The notes under the pieces were generated by a model, which saw nothing but the letters and a program-made list of their open reading frames with translations, did not search any database and was not told the origin of the DNA. The position numbers and the translations under genes are program-made. A stretch of 57,964 nucleotides of DNA, from contig CBRG010000099.1 of the NCBI GenBank assembly GCA_000470535.1, forward strand, positions 1-57,964, in the 5' to 3' direction. Shown piece after piece: positions 8,607 through 17,467 of this stretch. Each line of letters opens with the position of its first letter. Position 1 is the stretch's first letter. This DNA is from Streptomyces sp. AW19M42 (lineage in GTDB: Bacteria > Actinomycetota > Actinomycetes > Streptomycetales > Streptomycetaceae).

Positions 8607-8708
8607 GTGCTTGAGGCATTCTTCACCACCCTGCTGGTCCTGGTCTGTGTCTGCACCCTCGCCTTCGCCGGTCTGACCGTGAAGAAGCTCTACCAGGGTC
8701 AGCGCTGA
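8607..8708 (+). CDS. 33-residue single-span membrane peptide
   Basis: A GTG at 8607, preceded by AAGGAGC, opens a 33-codon frame encoding MLEAFFTTLLVLVCVCTLAF and then AGLTVKKLYQGQR. It has one transmembrane helix followed by a short basic cytoplasmic end. Very small proteins of this sort occur at this place in Streptomyces genomes. The good ribosome-binding site and helix pattern support it as real; no function is known. Confidence 0.7.
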   Translation: MLEAFFTTLLVLVCVCTLAFAGLTVKKLYQGQR

Positions 8709-8769
8709 CCCCTCAGCTCCACGCGCGCCCTCCCTGTTCCGCCCGCCTCACAGATCGTCTGAGCCGCTC

Positions 8770-9342
8770 ATGATCGAGATTCCGTCCGACCTCCACCCGG
8801 ACCTCGTCCCGCTGGCCTTCCTCCTGGGCAACTGGGCGGGTGCGGGAGTGTCCGACTTCCCCGGTGCCGACAAGTGCAACTTCGGCCAGGAAGTGACCTT
8901 CAGCCACGACGGCCGGGACTTCCTGGAGTACGTCTCGCACACCTGGGTGCTCGACGCCGAGGGCGAGAAGGTCCGGCCGCTGGAGTCCGAGTCCGGCTAC
9001 TGGCGCATCGACAAGGACCGCAAGGTCGAGGTCGTCATGGTCCGCGACCAGGGCGTCATCGAGATCTGGTACGGCGAGCTGGGCCACCAGAAGCCGCAGA
9101 TCGACCTGGTCACCGACGCGGTGGCCCGGACCGCGGCCTCCGGCCCGTACAACGGTGGCAAGCGGCTCTACGGCTATGTGAAGAGCGACCTGATGTGGGT
9201 CGGTGAGAAGTCCACGCCCGAGGTGGAGCTGCGGCCGTACATGTCGGCGCACCTCAAGAAGGTCGTCACCCCCGAAGAGGTCGCCGCGATGGCGAAGAGC
9301 CTCGGTGACCTGCCGGACGACGGGATCGCGTTCTTCAAGTAG
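8770..9342 (+). CDS. Nitrobindin-like (FABP-fold) heme-binding beta-barrel protein
   Basis: The 190-residue protein carries the family signature LLGNWAGAG near residues 17-25 and a ten-stranded barrel pattern (SESGYWRIDKDRKVEVVMV, QGVIEIWYGEL). Bacterial and human (THAP4) members bind heme b and nitric oxide. It was earlier called a fatty-acid-binding-like protein. It lies just upstream of nur, with 67 bases between, in what may be a common transcript. The ligand is inferred from the family. Confidence 0.88.
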   Translation: MIEIPSDLHPDLVPLAFLLGNWAGAGVSDFPGADKCNFGQEVTFSHDGRDFLEYVSHTWVLDAEGEKVRPLESESGYWRIDKDRKVEVVMVRDQGVIEIWYGELGHQKPQIDLVTDAVARTAASGPYNGGKRLYGYVKSDLMWVGEKSTPEVELRPYMSAHLKKVVTPEEVAAMAKSLGDLPDDGIAFFK

Positions 9343-9409
9343 CCGGCCCGGCGGTCCGCTCCCCCCGTTCCGCTGGGGGCGGCACCCGTACGGACCTACA
9401 CTGGGGCCT

Positions 9410-9913
9410 GTGGTGAGCACCGACTGGAAGACCGATCTTCGACAGCGTGGCTACCGGCTGACGCCGCAGCGGCAGCTTGTCCTGGAAGCCGTGGACGCGC
9501 TGGAGCACGCGACGCCCGACGACATCCTCTCCGAGGTCCGCCGGACGGCTTCCGGCGTGAACATCTCGACCGTCTACCGGACCCTGGAGCTTCTGGAGGA
9601 GCTGGGCCTGGTCAGCCATGCCCATCTGGGCCACAAGGCACCGACGTACCACCTGGCCGACCGCCACCACCACATCCACCTGGTCTGCCGGGACTGCGGA
9701 GACGTCATCGAGGCCGATGTCGGCGTCGTCGGGGAGTTCACCGAGAAGCTGCGCGGCACGTTCGGGTTCGAGACGGACATGAAGCACTTCGCGATCTTCG
9801 GCCACTGCGCGGACTGCGCGGCGAAGGCGGCCGAGCGGTCCGCTGATCCGGCACAGTCCGGGAATCCGGGGAATCCGGTGAATCCGGTCGAGCGGTCCGC
9901 GAATCCGGCCTGA
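9410..9913 (+). CDS. nur: Nur, nickel-responsive Fur-family regulator
   Basis: Nur represses nickel uptake and the Fe-superoxide dismutase when nickel is plentiful. Choosing the GTG at 9410 gives 167 residues (MVSTDWKTDLRQRGYRLTPQ). It also puts every known ligand at its published position: His70, His72 and His126 of the nickel site, and His33, His86, His88 and His90 of the M-site. Cys93/Cys96 and Cys133/Cys136 form the two CxxC structural zinc pairs. The DNA-binding winged helix is residues 1-80. The tail contains degenerate NPG/NPV repeats (gaatccgg units) not needed for the fold. Confidence 0.95.
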   Translation: MVSTDWKTDLRQRGYRLTPQRQLVLEAVDALEHATPDDILSEVRRTASGVNISTVYRTLELLEELGLVSHAHLGHKAPTYHLADRHHHIHLVCRDCGDVIEADVGVVGEFTEKLRGTFGFETDMKHFAIFGHCADCAAKAAERSADPAQSGNPGNPVNPVERSANPA

Positions 9914-9936
9914 GGGCCGAGTCGTACGCTGGTCAC

Positions 9937-10905
9937 ATGAAGAGCCCCCTGCTGTCCCTGCCCGGTGCCGTCCCCGCCGAGGGCTGCGACGAAGGTGTCG
10001 CCGCGCACTACGGTGACCTGTTCCGCGAGCAGCGTGCCCTCGCCGACGGCTCCGGCCTCGTCGACCTCTCGCACCGGGGCGTGGTCACCGTCACCGGGAG
10101 CGACCGGCTGGCCTGGCTGCACCTGCTGATCACCCAGCACGTCACCGACCTCGCGCCGGGCCAGGCCACCGATTCCCTGATCCTCACGGCGAACGGGCAC
10201 ATCGAGCACGCCATGTACCTCGTCGACGACGGCGAGACCGTGTGGATGCACGTCGAGCCGGGCACCCAGGGCGAGCTGATCGCCTATCTGGAGTCGATGA
10301 AGTTCTTCTACCGCGTCGAAGTCGCCGACCGTACGGAGGACTTCGCGGTCGTGTACCTGCCGGCCGGTTCCATCGCCCCGGCGCCGGAGGGTGCCGCCGT
10401 GCGCGAGACGGCGTACGGCCGAGACCTGTTCCTGCCGCGCGCCGGCCTGGAGGCGTACGCGGCTGAGCACGGCCCGGCCGCCGGGGTGCTGGCCTACGAG
10501 GCGCTGCGCGTCGAGGGACACCGCCCGCGGCTCGGTTTCGAGACCGACCACCGCACCATCCCGCACGAGCTGGGCCTGATCGACACCGCCGTCCACCTCC
10601 AGAAGGGCTGCTACCGGGGCCAGGAGACCGTGGCCCGGGTGCAGAACCTGGGCAAGCCGCCCCGCCGCCTGGTCTTCCTGCACCTGGACGGCAGCGAGGT
10701 GCTGCTCCCCGGGCACGGCACCCCGATCCGGCTCGCCTCCGACGGGGCCGAGGGCCGTCAGCTCGGCTTCATCACCAGTTCCGCCCGCCACCACGAGCTG
10801 GGGCCGATCGCCCTGGCCCTGGTGAAGCGGAACGTGCCGGTGGACGCGGAGCTGCTGGCGGGCGAGAACACGGCGGCAGCCCAGGAGACGGTCGTCGAAC
10901 CGTAG
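9937..10905 (+). CDS. ygfZ: YgfZ-type folate-binding protein, Fe-S cluster repair/assembly
   Basis: The 322-residue protein is related to glycine-cleavage T protein and contains the YgfZ signature KGCYRGQETVAR (about 223-234), in which the conserved Cys is essential in E. coli. YgfZ helps maintain certain Fe-S enzymes using tetrahydrofolate. The ATG at 9937 lies 23 bases after the nur stop, so the two genes are probably co-transcribed. It converges on dtd with 24 bases between stops. Confidence 0.92.
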   Translation: MKSPLLSLPGAVPAEGCDEGVAAHYGDLFREQRALADGSGLVDLSHRGVVTVTGSDRLAWLHLLITQHVTDLAPGQATDSLILTANGHIEHAMYLVDDGETVWMHVEPGTQGELIAYLESMKFFYRVEVADRTEDFAVVYLPAGSIAPAPEGAAVRETAYGRDLFLPRAGLEAYAAEHGPAAGVLAYEALRVEGHRPRLGFETDHRTIPHELGLIDTAVHLQKGCYRGQETVARVQNLGKPPRRLVFLHLDGSEVLLPGHGTPIRLASDGAEGRQLGFITSSARHHELGPIALALVKRNVPVDAELLAGENTAAAQETVVEP

Positions 10906-10929
10906 CCACCCGGCCGTGGCGCCGCCGGT

Positions 10930-11379
10930 TCAGACCTCGACGACGAGGGTGAACGGGCCGTGGTTGGTGAGCGAGACCCGCATGTCCGCCCCGAACCGGC
11001 CCGTCTCCACCCGCGCCCCCAGCGCCCGCAACCGCGCGACCACCTCGTCGACCAGCGGCTCGGCGGTGCCGCCGGGCGCGGCGGCGTTCCAGGTGGGCCG
11101 GCGGCCCTTGCGGGCGTCCCCGTAGAGAGTGAACTGCGAAATCACCAGAAGCGGTGCATTCACATCGGAGCAGGACTTCTCGCCCTCCAGGATGCGGACC
11201 GACCAGAGCTTCCTGGCGAGCTGGGCCGCCTTCTCCGGGGTGTCCCCGTGAGTGACTCCGACCAGCACACACAGGCCCTCGCCAATGATTTCTCCGACCA
11301 CCGCGGGGCCGCTGCCCTCGCCGTCGGCGTCGGCCACCGTGACGGTCGCACCGTCCACCCTCTGTACCACTGCACGCAT
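10930..11379 (-). CDS. dtd: D-aminoacyl-tRNA deacylase
   Basis: The enzyme hydrolyses D-aminoacyl-tRNA (and Gly-tRNA-Ala) as a proofreader. The 149-residue protein starts [15 protein letters not shown], as in all Dtd. It carries both active-site signatures: [15 protein letters not shown], and a Gly-cisPro motif in NHGPFT near the C-terminus. An insert, [15 protein letters not shown], lengthens the first loop. The start ATG at 11379 is fixed by the family N-terminus. Confidence 0.95.
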   Translation of the reverse strand: MRAVVQRVDGATVTVADADGEGSGPAVVGEIIGEGLCVLVGVTHGDTPEKAAQLARKLWSVRILEGEKSCSDVNAPLLVISQFTLYGDARKGRRPTWNAAAPGGTAEPLVDEVVARLRALGARVETGRFGADMRVSLTNHGPFTLVVEV

Positions 11380-11493
11380 ACAGACCAACCTATCTTGGGC
11401 TGAACGGGTACAGAGCACCTCCATCGGCACCCTCGGAGTGGCACGATGCTCGGAGGCGGTGCGCCGACGCACCGGTCGAGGGGATGGACAAGC

Positions 11494-12117
11494 ATGAGCA
11501 CCCATGGAGCCGGGCAGTCCCCGGGTACCGTGCCGGTCACGCGTGCCGGCGTCAACAGCAGTGCGGGTACGAGTACGAGCACCATGCGCCCACCTGTGCA
11601 GCGGACCGGGCAGGGCTCCGACGACGGCCCGGCCGCGCCCCCGCCCGAACTGGGCGCCCTGCGACTGCCGGAGCTGCGCACGCTGCGCCGCGACTCGCAG
11701 AGTGACGAGGCCGACCTCAGCTATGTGCGGCGGCTGGTCCAGGGGCGCGTCGACATCCTGCGGGCCGAGCTGGCCCGGCGGCGGGACCCCGAGTCGCCGG
11801 TGGTGGACCGGCTCTCGGAGATCCTCGCGGACGCCCCGTCACTGCACCGCTCCTCGGCCCGGCACGTCACGCTGAGCACCCCGCGCAGCGACGAGTACCG
11901 GCAGCTGGCGGCCGAGACGCTCGCGGAGGTCGAACTCTCCGACCTGGACGCCCGTACGGACGAAGAGCTGCACACGGCGATGGGCCGCCTGGTCCGCTAC
12001 GAGCAGCAGGTGTCCCGGCGCCGCCACCGGCTCCAGCGCACCGCGGACGGCTGCAGCGCGGAGATCGCCCGCAGGTACCGTGACGGGGAAGCACAAGTAG
12101 ACGACCTGCTCGCCTGA
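11494..12117 (+). CDS. rsiG: RsiG, c-di-GMP-dependent anti-sigma factor of WhiG
   Basis: RsiG holds the sporulation sigma factor WhiG inactive when loaded with cyclic di-GMP. The 207-residue protein has a disordered N-terminus and a long helical hairpin. Both copies of the published E-X3-S-X2-R-X3-Q-X3-D ligand motif are intact: Glu72, Ser76, Arg79, Gln83, Asp87 on the first helix and Glu170, Ser174, Arg177, Gln181, Asp185 on the second. The ATG at 11494 is preferred over one at 11446 because family proteins start close to this point. The gene ends in a strong hairpin ahead of the asparaginase gene. Confidence 0.93.
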   Translation: MSTHGAGQSPGTVPVTRAGVNSSAGTSTSTMRPPVQRTGQGSDDGPAAPPPELGALRLPELRTLRRDSQSDEADLSYVRRLVQGRVDILRAELARRRDPESPVVDRLSEILADAPSLHRSSARHVTLSTPRSDEYRQLAAETLAEVELSDLDARTDEELHTAMGRLVRYEQQVSRRRHRLQRTADGCSAEIARRYRDGEAQVDDLLA

Positions 12118-12123
12118 GGCAAC

Positions 12124-12158
12124 CCTTCCGGGGGCGGGTCCCGCCCGTCCCCGGAAGG
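12124..12158 (+). terminator. Hairpin between rsiG and asparaginase that covers the next ribosome-binding site
   Basis: CCTTCCGGGG (12124-12133) pairs perfectly with CCCCGGAAGG (12149-12158), and a GC-rich inner stem is also possible. The GGAAGG in the right arm, five bases before the ATG at 12164, is the only Shine-Dalgarno-like sequence for the asparaginase gene. The structure could therefore both end rsiG transcription and hide that site in read-through RNA. Confidence 0.7.
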
Positions 12159-12163
12159 CCATC

Positions 12164-13159
12164 ATGACCTCCAGCGCAGCCCCGTCCGCCAGGCCCGACG
12201 CCATACCCGAGCCGGTACCCGCACCACCGGTGCTCGCCGAGATCGTGCGGTCCGGCTTCGTCGAGGGCCACCATCGTGGATCACTGGTCGTCCTGGCCGC
12301 CGACGGCAGCGTCGAGCTGGCCCTGGGCGATCCGGCGGCGCCGGTCTTCCCGCGCTCCTCGAACAAGCCGATGCAGGCCGCGGCGGTGCTGCGGGCCGGG
12401 CTCGACCTGTCGGGGGAGCGGCTGGCGCTGGCCGCCGCGAGCCACTCGGGCGAGGGCTTCCACCTCGCTCTCGTGACCGAGATGCTCGCCGAGCACGGGC
12501 TGTCGCCCGACGCTCTGCAGACCCCGCCCGACCTGCCGCTGGACCCGGTCGAGGCGGAGGCGTACCTCGCCGCGGGCCATGTCCGGGAGCGGATCACCAT
12601 GAACTGCTCGGGCAAGCACGCGGCGATGCTCGCGGTGTGCCTGCGCAACGGCTGGGACCCGGCCACCTACCTCGACCCGGCGCACCCGCTCCAGCGGCTC
12701 GTGCTCCAGGTGGTCGAGGAGGCGGCGGGCGAACCGGTCGCCTCGGTCGGTACGGACGGCTGCGGGGCGCCGCTGATGGCGATCTCGCTGGTGGGTCTCG
12801 CGCGGGCGTTCCGTACGTTCGTCACGGCGGCACCGGGCACGGCGGAGCGCCGGGTGGCGGACGCGATGCGGGCGCACCCGGAGTACGTGGCGGGCACCCG
12901 CCGCCCCGACACCTGGCTGATGCGCGAGCTGCCCGGCACGCTGTCCAAGATGGGCGCGGAGGCGGTCCAGGCGGTGGCCCTCGCGGACGGCAGGGCGCTG
13001 GCCTTCAAGATCGACGACGGCTCGACCCGGGCGCTGGGCCCGGTGCTGGCCCGTGTGCTCGGCCTGCTCGGGGTGGACGCCCCGGTGGTGACGCGGATCG
13101 GCCGGGCTCCACTGCTGGGCGGCGCCGCGGAGGTGGGGGAGATCCGGGCGGCGTTCTGA
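12164..13159 (+). CDS. L-asparaginase, Rhizobium etli type II family
   Basis: The 331-residue protein belongs to the asparaginase family that is unrelated to E. coli AnsA/B and related to serine-beta-lactamase-like folds. Its conserved blocks are FPRSSNKPMQAAA, SHSGEGFH, MNCSGKHAAML (Cys/Ser/Lys of the active and metal site) and GTDGCGAPL. It would hydrolyse asparagine to aspartate and ammonia. It is cytoplasmic, as no signal peptide is present. The start ATG sits directly after a hairpin that contains its ribosome-binding site. Confidence 0.9.
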   Translation: MTSSAAPSARPDAIPEPVPAPPVLAEIVRSGFVEGHHRGSLVVLAADGSVELALGDPAAPVFPRSSNKPMQAAAVLRAGLDLSGERLALAAASHSGEGFHLALVTEMLAEHGLSPDALQTPPDLPLDPVEAEAYLAAGHVRERITMNCSGKHAAMLAVCLRNGWDPATYLDPAHPLQRLVLQVVEEAAGEPVASVGTDGCGAPLMAISLVGLARAFRTFVTAAPGTAERRVADAMRAHPEYVAGTRRPDTWLMRELPGTLSKMGAEAVQAVALADGRALAFKIDDGSTRALGPVLARVLGLLGVDAPVVTRIGRAPLLGGAAEVGEIRAAF

Positions 13160-13231
13160 CCCGCCCCGCCCTGTCCCGTACACCGGGAAAAGCGGGCGAC
13201 AACCCGAACGGCCGTGTCTAGCGTGGAACGT

Positions 13232-14485
13232 ATGAACAGCCTTGAGGCCCGTACCGTCACCGAGTCCGAGTTCGCCGACTGGCTGCGCGCCCTGAACACC
13301 GGTTTACTGCGCGCGCCGACCCCCTCGGACGAGGAGGTGGCAGGGAGGCTGCCCCATATGGATCTGGCCCGCGTCCAGGGGGTGTTCGACGCCGGGCGGT
13401 GCGTGGCGACGTTCCGTTCGTTCGCGCAGGAGCTGACGGTCGTCGGTGGCGCGACGGTGCCCACCGACGCGGTCACCAACGTCACCGTGACGCCCACCCA
13501 CCGCCGCCGCGGACTGCTCACCCGGCTGATGGCGAAGGACCTGGCGGCGGCCAGGGAGCGCGGCGACGTGGCCGCCACCCTGATCGCCGCCGAGTACCCG
13601 ATCTACGGGCGGTACGGCTTCGGCCCCGCGGCCTGGACCACCGAGTGGGAGATCGACATACCCCGGGCGGGCCTCGACCCCCGGCTCTCCGGGACGGCGG
13701 CCGCGGACGGCGGCCGGATCGACCTGGTGGACGCGCCGGAGGTGCGCAAGCTGGGCCCGGCCCTCCACGACCGGCTGCGGGCCCGGCAGCACGGGGTGGT
13801 GAGCCGCAGCGACCGCTGGTGGGACCTGGTGACCGGTGAGGTGCTCTTCCCGAACGACCCCTGGACCGAGCCGTTCTACGCCGTCCACCGCGACGCCGAA
13901 GGCACCGTGGACGGTCTCGTCGTCTACCGCGCCGACGACAACTGGGGCGACGCCAAGCAGCCGCTGAACCGGGCCACGGTGCGCAGCCTGATCGCGACGA
14001 CCCCGGCGGCGGAGCGGGCGCTGTGGCACTTCCTCTGCTCGGTCGACTGGGTCACCACGATCCGCACGGGCCACCGCGCCCCCGACGACCTGCTGCCGCT
14101 GCTCCTCCCGGACCCGCGCGCGGCCCGCGTGGTGACGCACGCGGACTTCCTGTGGGTGCGCGTCCTGGATGTCGTCCGCGCGCTGGAGGCCCGCACCTAC
14201 GCGGTCCCCGGCTCCCTGGTCCTGGACATCCACGACGCCACCGGCCTCACCGCCGGCCGCTTCCACCTGGACGCCTCGCCGTCCGGCGCCACGTGCACCC
14301 CGACCACGCGCAGCGCGGATCTCACGCTGGACGTGCGGGAGCTGGGGACGCTCTACCTGGGCGACGAGTCGGCCCTGCGGCTGGCGGCCCTGGACCGGAT
14401 CGAGGAACTGACCCCGGGCGCGGCGGCGCTGGCGGACGGGGTGTTCCGGGCGGGGCGGCGGGCCTGGTGCCCGGATGTGTTCTGA
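13232..14485 (+). CDS. Eis-like GNAT N-acetyltransferase
   Basis: The 417-residue protein has the three-part Eis layout. An N-terminal GNAT domain has an acetyl-CoA loop [15 protein letters not shown] (about 90-104) and [14 protein letters not shown] second GNAT-like domain follows, then a C-terminal SCP-2-like domain (from about 300, [16 protein letters not shown]). Mycobacterial Eis acetylates aminoglycosides and host proteins; the substrate here is unknown. The C-terminal residues AWCPDVF resemble the Eis end, whose carboxylate acts in catalysis. The ATG at 13232 is preferred over a GTG six codons upstream. Confidence 0.9.
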   Translation: MNSLEARTVTESEFADWLRALNTGLLRAPTPSDEEVAGRLPHMDLARVQGVFDAGRCVATFRSFAQELTVVGGATVPTDAVTNVTVTPTHRRRGLLTRLMAKDLAAARERGDVAATLIAAEYPIYGRYGFGPAAWTTEWEIDIPRAGLDPRLSGTAAADGGRIDLVDAPEVRKLGPALHDRLRARQHGVVSRSDRWWDLVTGEVLFPNDPWTEPFYAVHRDAEGTVDGLVVYRADDNWGDAKQPLNRATVRSLIATTPAAERALWHFLCSVDWVTTIRTGHRAPDDLLPLLLPDPRAARVVTHADFLWVRVLDVVRALEARTYAVPGSLVLDIHDATGLTAGRFHLDASPSGATCTPTTRSADLTLDVRELGTLYLGDESALRLAALDRIEELTPGAAALADGVFRAGRRAWCPDVF

Positions 14486-14623
14486 CGGGTCTGTTCCGGC
14501 CGGCCTGTCCGTGTCCCGGTCGGCCCCTCATGGCATGGGCGCGCCTCTCTCTGCGTATGACGCACGCGCGGCTGTGTAAGGGTCACGCATAACTAGGATG
14601 GCCGTCAAGGGAAGGCGGTTCAG

Positions 14624-15430
14624 GTGACGGAAGAGAACGGTCCGCCGGGCGGTACGGGCCTGCCGGCCAGCATCGAGGCCGCCTGGGGACTGCGGGCGCG
14701 CCCGGCGAAGGGGCCCAAGCCGGGGCTGAGCCTGGAGCGCATCGTGGACGCGGCGGTGGCGGTGGCGGCGTCCGAAGGGCTCGGCGGGGTGTCCATGGGG
14801 CGGGTCGCCAAGGACCTGGGCGCCTCGACGATGTCCCTCTACCGGTACGTGGCCGCCAAGGACGAGCTCTATGTGCTGATGCGGGAGGCGGCCATGGGCC
14901 CGCCGCCCCCGCTGCCCGCGCTCCAGGAGCGGGCCGGCTGGCGGGCGGCGCTCTCGCAGTGGGCCTGGGCGCGGCGCGGCGTCTACCACCGCAACCTCTG
15001 GATGCTCCGCATCCCCATCTCCGGACCGCCCGCGAGCCCGCACTCCGTCGCCTGGTGGGAGCTGGGCCTCCAGGCCCTCGAAGGCAGCGGTCTGGGGCCG
15101 GGCGACGCCGTCTCCGTCATCCTTCTGGTCAGCGGTTTCGTGCGGAACGAGGCGCTGCTGACGGGTGATCTGGACGCCGCCGTCGAGGCGCGCGGCATAC
15201 CGGCGCAGGAGGTCATGGAGGGCTATGCCCGCACGCTCACCCGGCTCGTCGACCCCGAACGCCACCCCGCGCTCTCCCGGCTCATGGCCACCGATGTGAT
15301 GCGGGTACCGGACGAGCCCGACTACGAGTTCCGGTTCGGTATCGAGCGGGTGCTGGACGGGATCGAGGCGCTGATCCGCGAGCGGAGGCGGGACGCGGCC
15401 GCGGAGGGGGCCCGTGACGGGGACCGGTAG
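14624..15430 (+). CDS. TetR-family regulator with TetR_C-type ligand domain
   Basis: The 268-residue protein has an N-terminal TetR helix-turn-helix (about 35-80: LERIVDAAVAVAASEGLGGVS and ASTMSLYRYVAAKDELY). A C-terminal helical domain contains AMLR-type elements such as HRNLWMLRIPISGPP. Such regulators usually repress a nearby drug exporter, but no exporter lies next to it here. The start is a GTG at 14624 after GGGAAGG. An adjacent TetR gene follows 66 bases later. Confidence 0.88.
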   Translation: MTEENGPPGGTGLPASIEAAWGLRARPAKGPKPGLSLERIVDAAVAVAASEGLGGVSMGRVAKDLGASTMSLYRYVAAKDELYVLMREAAMGPPPPLPALQERAGWRAALSQWAWARRGVYHRNLWMLRIPISGPPASPHSVAWWELGLQALEGSGLGPGDAVSVILLVSGFVRNEALLTGDLDAAVEARGIPAQEVMEGYARTLTRLVDPERHPALSRLMATDVMRVPDEPDYEFRFGIERVLDGIEALIRERRRDAAAEGARDGDR

Positions 15431-15496
15431 CGGGGCCGGTCTGGGGACCGGCGGTGGTGGACGTCAAGTCCGGTTGAGATCAAGGGCGTACGCTGC

Positions 15497-16180
15497 ATGG
15501 TCATGAGCGGAGAGAAGCCCAGGTCCGGCGTGGTGGCGGGTGAGGACGCGCCCCGTGGGCCGAACGCGCCGATGAGCCTGCGCGAGCGGAAGAAGCAGCA
15601 GACGTACCAGGCCGTCTCCGACGCCGCGATCGCCATGTTCATGGAGCGTGGCTTCGACAAGGTCTCGGTGGCGGAGGTCGCGGCCGCCGCGGACATCTCC
15701 AAGCCGACGCTCTTCCGGTACTTCCCGTCCAAGGAGGACCTGGCCCTGCACCGGTTCGCCGATCACGAGGACGAGTCGGCCCGGGTGGTCGCCGCCCGCG
15801 CGGACGGCGAATCCCCGCTCGACGCGCTGCGGCGGAACTTCCTGGACGGCCTGGAGCGGCGCGACCCGGTCACCGGCCTGTGCGACGTGCCCGAGGTGCT
15901 GGCGTTCCACCGGCTGCTGTACGGGACGCCGTCCCTGGTGGCCAGGCTCTACGCGTACCAGGGCCGCTCGGAGGCCGCCCTCGCCCGCGCACTGGGGGAC
16001 GGGGCAGCGGACCGGCTGGCGGCGGGCCAGATCATCGCGGTCCTGCGCATCCTGGCCCTGGAGAACTGGCACCGGATCAGCGCGGGGCAGAGCGCGGACG
16101 AGGTGTACGGGGACGCGGTCGAGGCGGCGGAGCGGGGGTTCGTACAGCTGCGGTCGGGGCTCGGGCCGGGGAGGGCCTAA
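15497..16180 (+). CDS. TetR-family regulator
   Basis: The 227-residue protein has a canonical TetR DNA-binding domain (about 28-80: LRERKKQQTYQAVSDAAIA, VAAAADISKPTLFRYFPSKED) and a helical C-terminal domain. ATGs at 15497 and 15503 are equally possible. Its stop overlaps the stop region of the convergent DUF2199 gene by four bases. The regulated gene is not evident from context. Confidence 0.88.
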   Translation: MVMSGEKPRSGVVAGEDAPRGPNAPMSLRERKKQQTYQAVSDAAIAMFMERGFDKVSVAEVAAAADISKPTLFRYFPSKEDLALHRFADHEDESARVVAARADGESPLDALRRNFLDGLERRDPVTGLCDVPEVLAFHRLLYGTPSLVARLYAYQGRSEAALARALGDGAADRLAAGQIIAVLRILALENWHRISAGQSADEVYGDAVEAAERGFVQLRSGLGPGRA

Positions 16181-16695
16181 GGGCTGTCCTCGGCGTGCTG
16201 CACCGCCTCGGCTATCTCCCGTACCCGGTCGAACGTGATTCCGTTCCGCTGCTCCACCGCCAGTGGATGGTCGGTGGGCTCCAGCTCGATGAGCGGGCGC
16301 CGGCCGGTCTCGCGGGTGTGCGCGTTGGTCCTGAGGTTGGTCGTACGGGGGGAGTAGAGCCCCAACTCGGTGGTCAGCCAGCCGAAGTACGGCTTCTCGG
16401 ACTCCCGGCCCGGGGTCTCCCACACATCGAGGGCGCGGCCGAAGTTCTCCCGGCTCAGTGACACCCAGACGCCCCAGGAGAACGGTTCCTGGCTGCCCGC
16501 CACGGGTATCTCGACCAGGCCCTTGATGAAGTAGTGCTCGTGTCTGACGATGCGCTGGTCCGTCGAGAGCATGCTGTCGGGACCGCTCTCCAGGCTCGCG
16601 TCCCAGACGTCGGGTGCCGTGGTCGAGTACCCCATCGGGAGTTCCGAGTGGTGTCCGCCGCAGCGGGAGCAGGTGGAGCCGGGGTCGGGTGCCAT
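16177..16695 (-). CDS. DUF2199 protein
   Basis: The 172-residue protein has a CxxC motif at the start (STCSRCGGHHSELPMGY) and conserved blocks MLSTDQRIVRHEHYFIKGLVEIPV, WGVWVSLSRENFGRALDVWE and YFGWLTTELGLYSPRTTNLRTN. This is the DUF2199 pattern; the family has no known function. The CxxC may hold zinc with other residues, which is a guess. It is transcribed against the preceding TetR gene with a 4-base tail overlap. Confidence 0.85.
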   Translation of the reverse strand: MAPDPGSTCSRCGGHHSELPMGYSTTAPDVWDASLESGPDSMLSTDQRIVRHEHYFIKGLVEIPVAGSQEPFSWGVWVSLSRENFGRALDVWETPGRESEKPYFGWLTTELGLYSPRTTNLRTNAHTRETGRRPLIELEPTDHPLAVEQRNGITFDRVREIAEAVQHAEDSP

Positions 16696-17467
16696 GGGCG
16701 GGATCCTGTGGCCGGAAGGGGCGCCAGAGCCTCCCCGCTGTCCGGCGCCTGCCCGCCCGGGGTCCGGGGCCCTGACTCTGACCCGGACGCGGGGTGGCGG
16801 CGCCGGGGCCGTTGGCCGGGTCCGGTGCCGCCGCGCCCTCGGTTACCGGCCTCGGGGAACATCGGTACAGCTGTTGGCGCTGAGAACGATCATGGCCAGG
16901 GCGTGAGCGTGCCGACCCGGTTCTCGTAAGACGGCACCTCCACCCCGATGCTGCCGGCCCGCTCCACGCCCTCCGCCCGCTCCCTGGGGCGATACGCACG
17001 GCCCGGCGTCGGCTCGGTCGCCCGGCACGGCGCCGGACGAGACCCCGCTGCACGGCGCCGCACGTGAAGCCGAGCGGATCACGGCTTCAAGATCATCCCG
17101 TTGCTCCTTTGGCGCGTATCCCGGTCACGCCGCACGGATGGACGCGCCTCCTTGTCCTCCCTGCGAACCCGCATCCTCACCGCGTCACCGCGTCACCTCG
17201 TCGTGATCACCGCTTTCACGGATTCGCGGGCAGAACCGTTTTTTGTCGATGTGTCCGCAGCCCGCGCCACGGGCTGCGCTCCCCGCGCCACCGGGTCTGT
17301 CAGGTCGCCTTCCGTCGCCCTGCGCGCCATGGCACACTCCTGTCGTCGTGGGCCGTGCGATCCTCACAGAGGATCACCGGGGAACGGGTCAGGTACGTGT
17401 GGGCCCGAGTGTCCTGGGTAACCACGAGCGCCCCGGCACTCACCCCGGACAGGACAGGCGAACGACG
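16696..17467. other. Gene-poor region upstream of the NCS1 permease
   Basis: These 770 bases contain no reading frame that I can support as a gene. The segment holds the first copy of a 55-bp dispersed repeat (16841-16895). Further right is a T-rich patch (ccgttttttgtcg around 17238-17250), and then the presumed promoter region of the permease. A riboswitch was looked for (TPP, purine) and not recognised. Confidence 0.5.
16841..16895 (+). repeat. 55-bp dispersed repeat, copy 1
   Basis: This sequence matches, in opposite orientation, 19396-19450 at 49 of 55 positions without gaps (core CGGTACAG and TTGGCGCTG). The two copies face each other across the NCS1 permease and the damaged isochorismatase-like gene. 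The differences are not synonymous in any shared frame, so the repeat is probably non-coding, perhaps an old mobile-element end. Confidence 0.85.

Noticed and set aside
14322..14592. Small overlapping frames around the end of the Eis-like gene
   Set aside because: All are shadows of the acetyltransferase in other frames; none has a ribosome-binding site or homology pattern.
17250..17467. Riboswitch (TPP or purine) before the NCS1 permease
   Set aside because: No conserved core such as CTGAGA...ACCTGA was seen.
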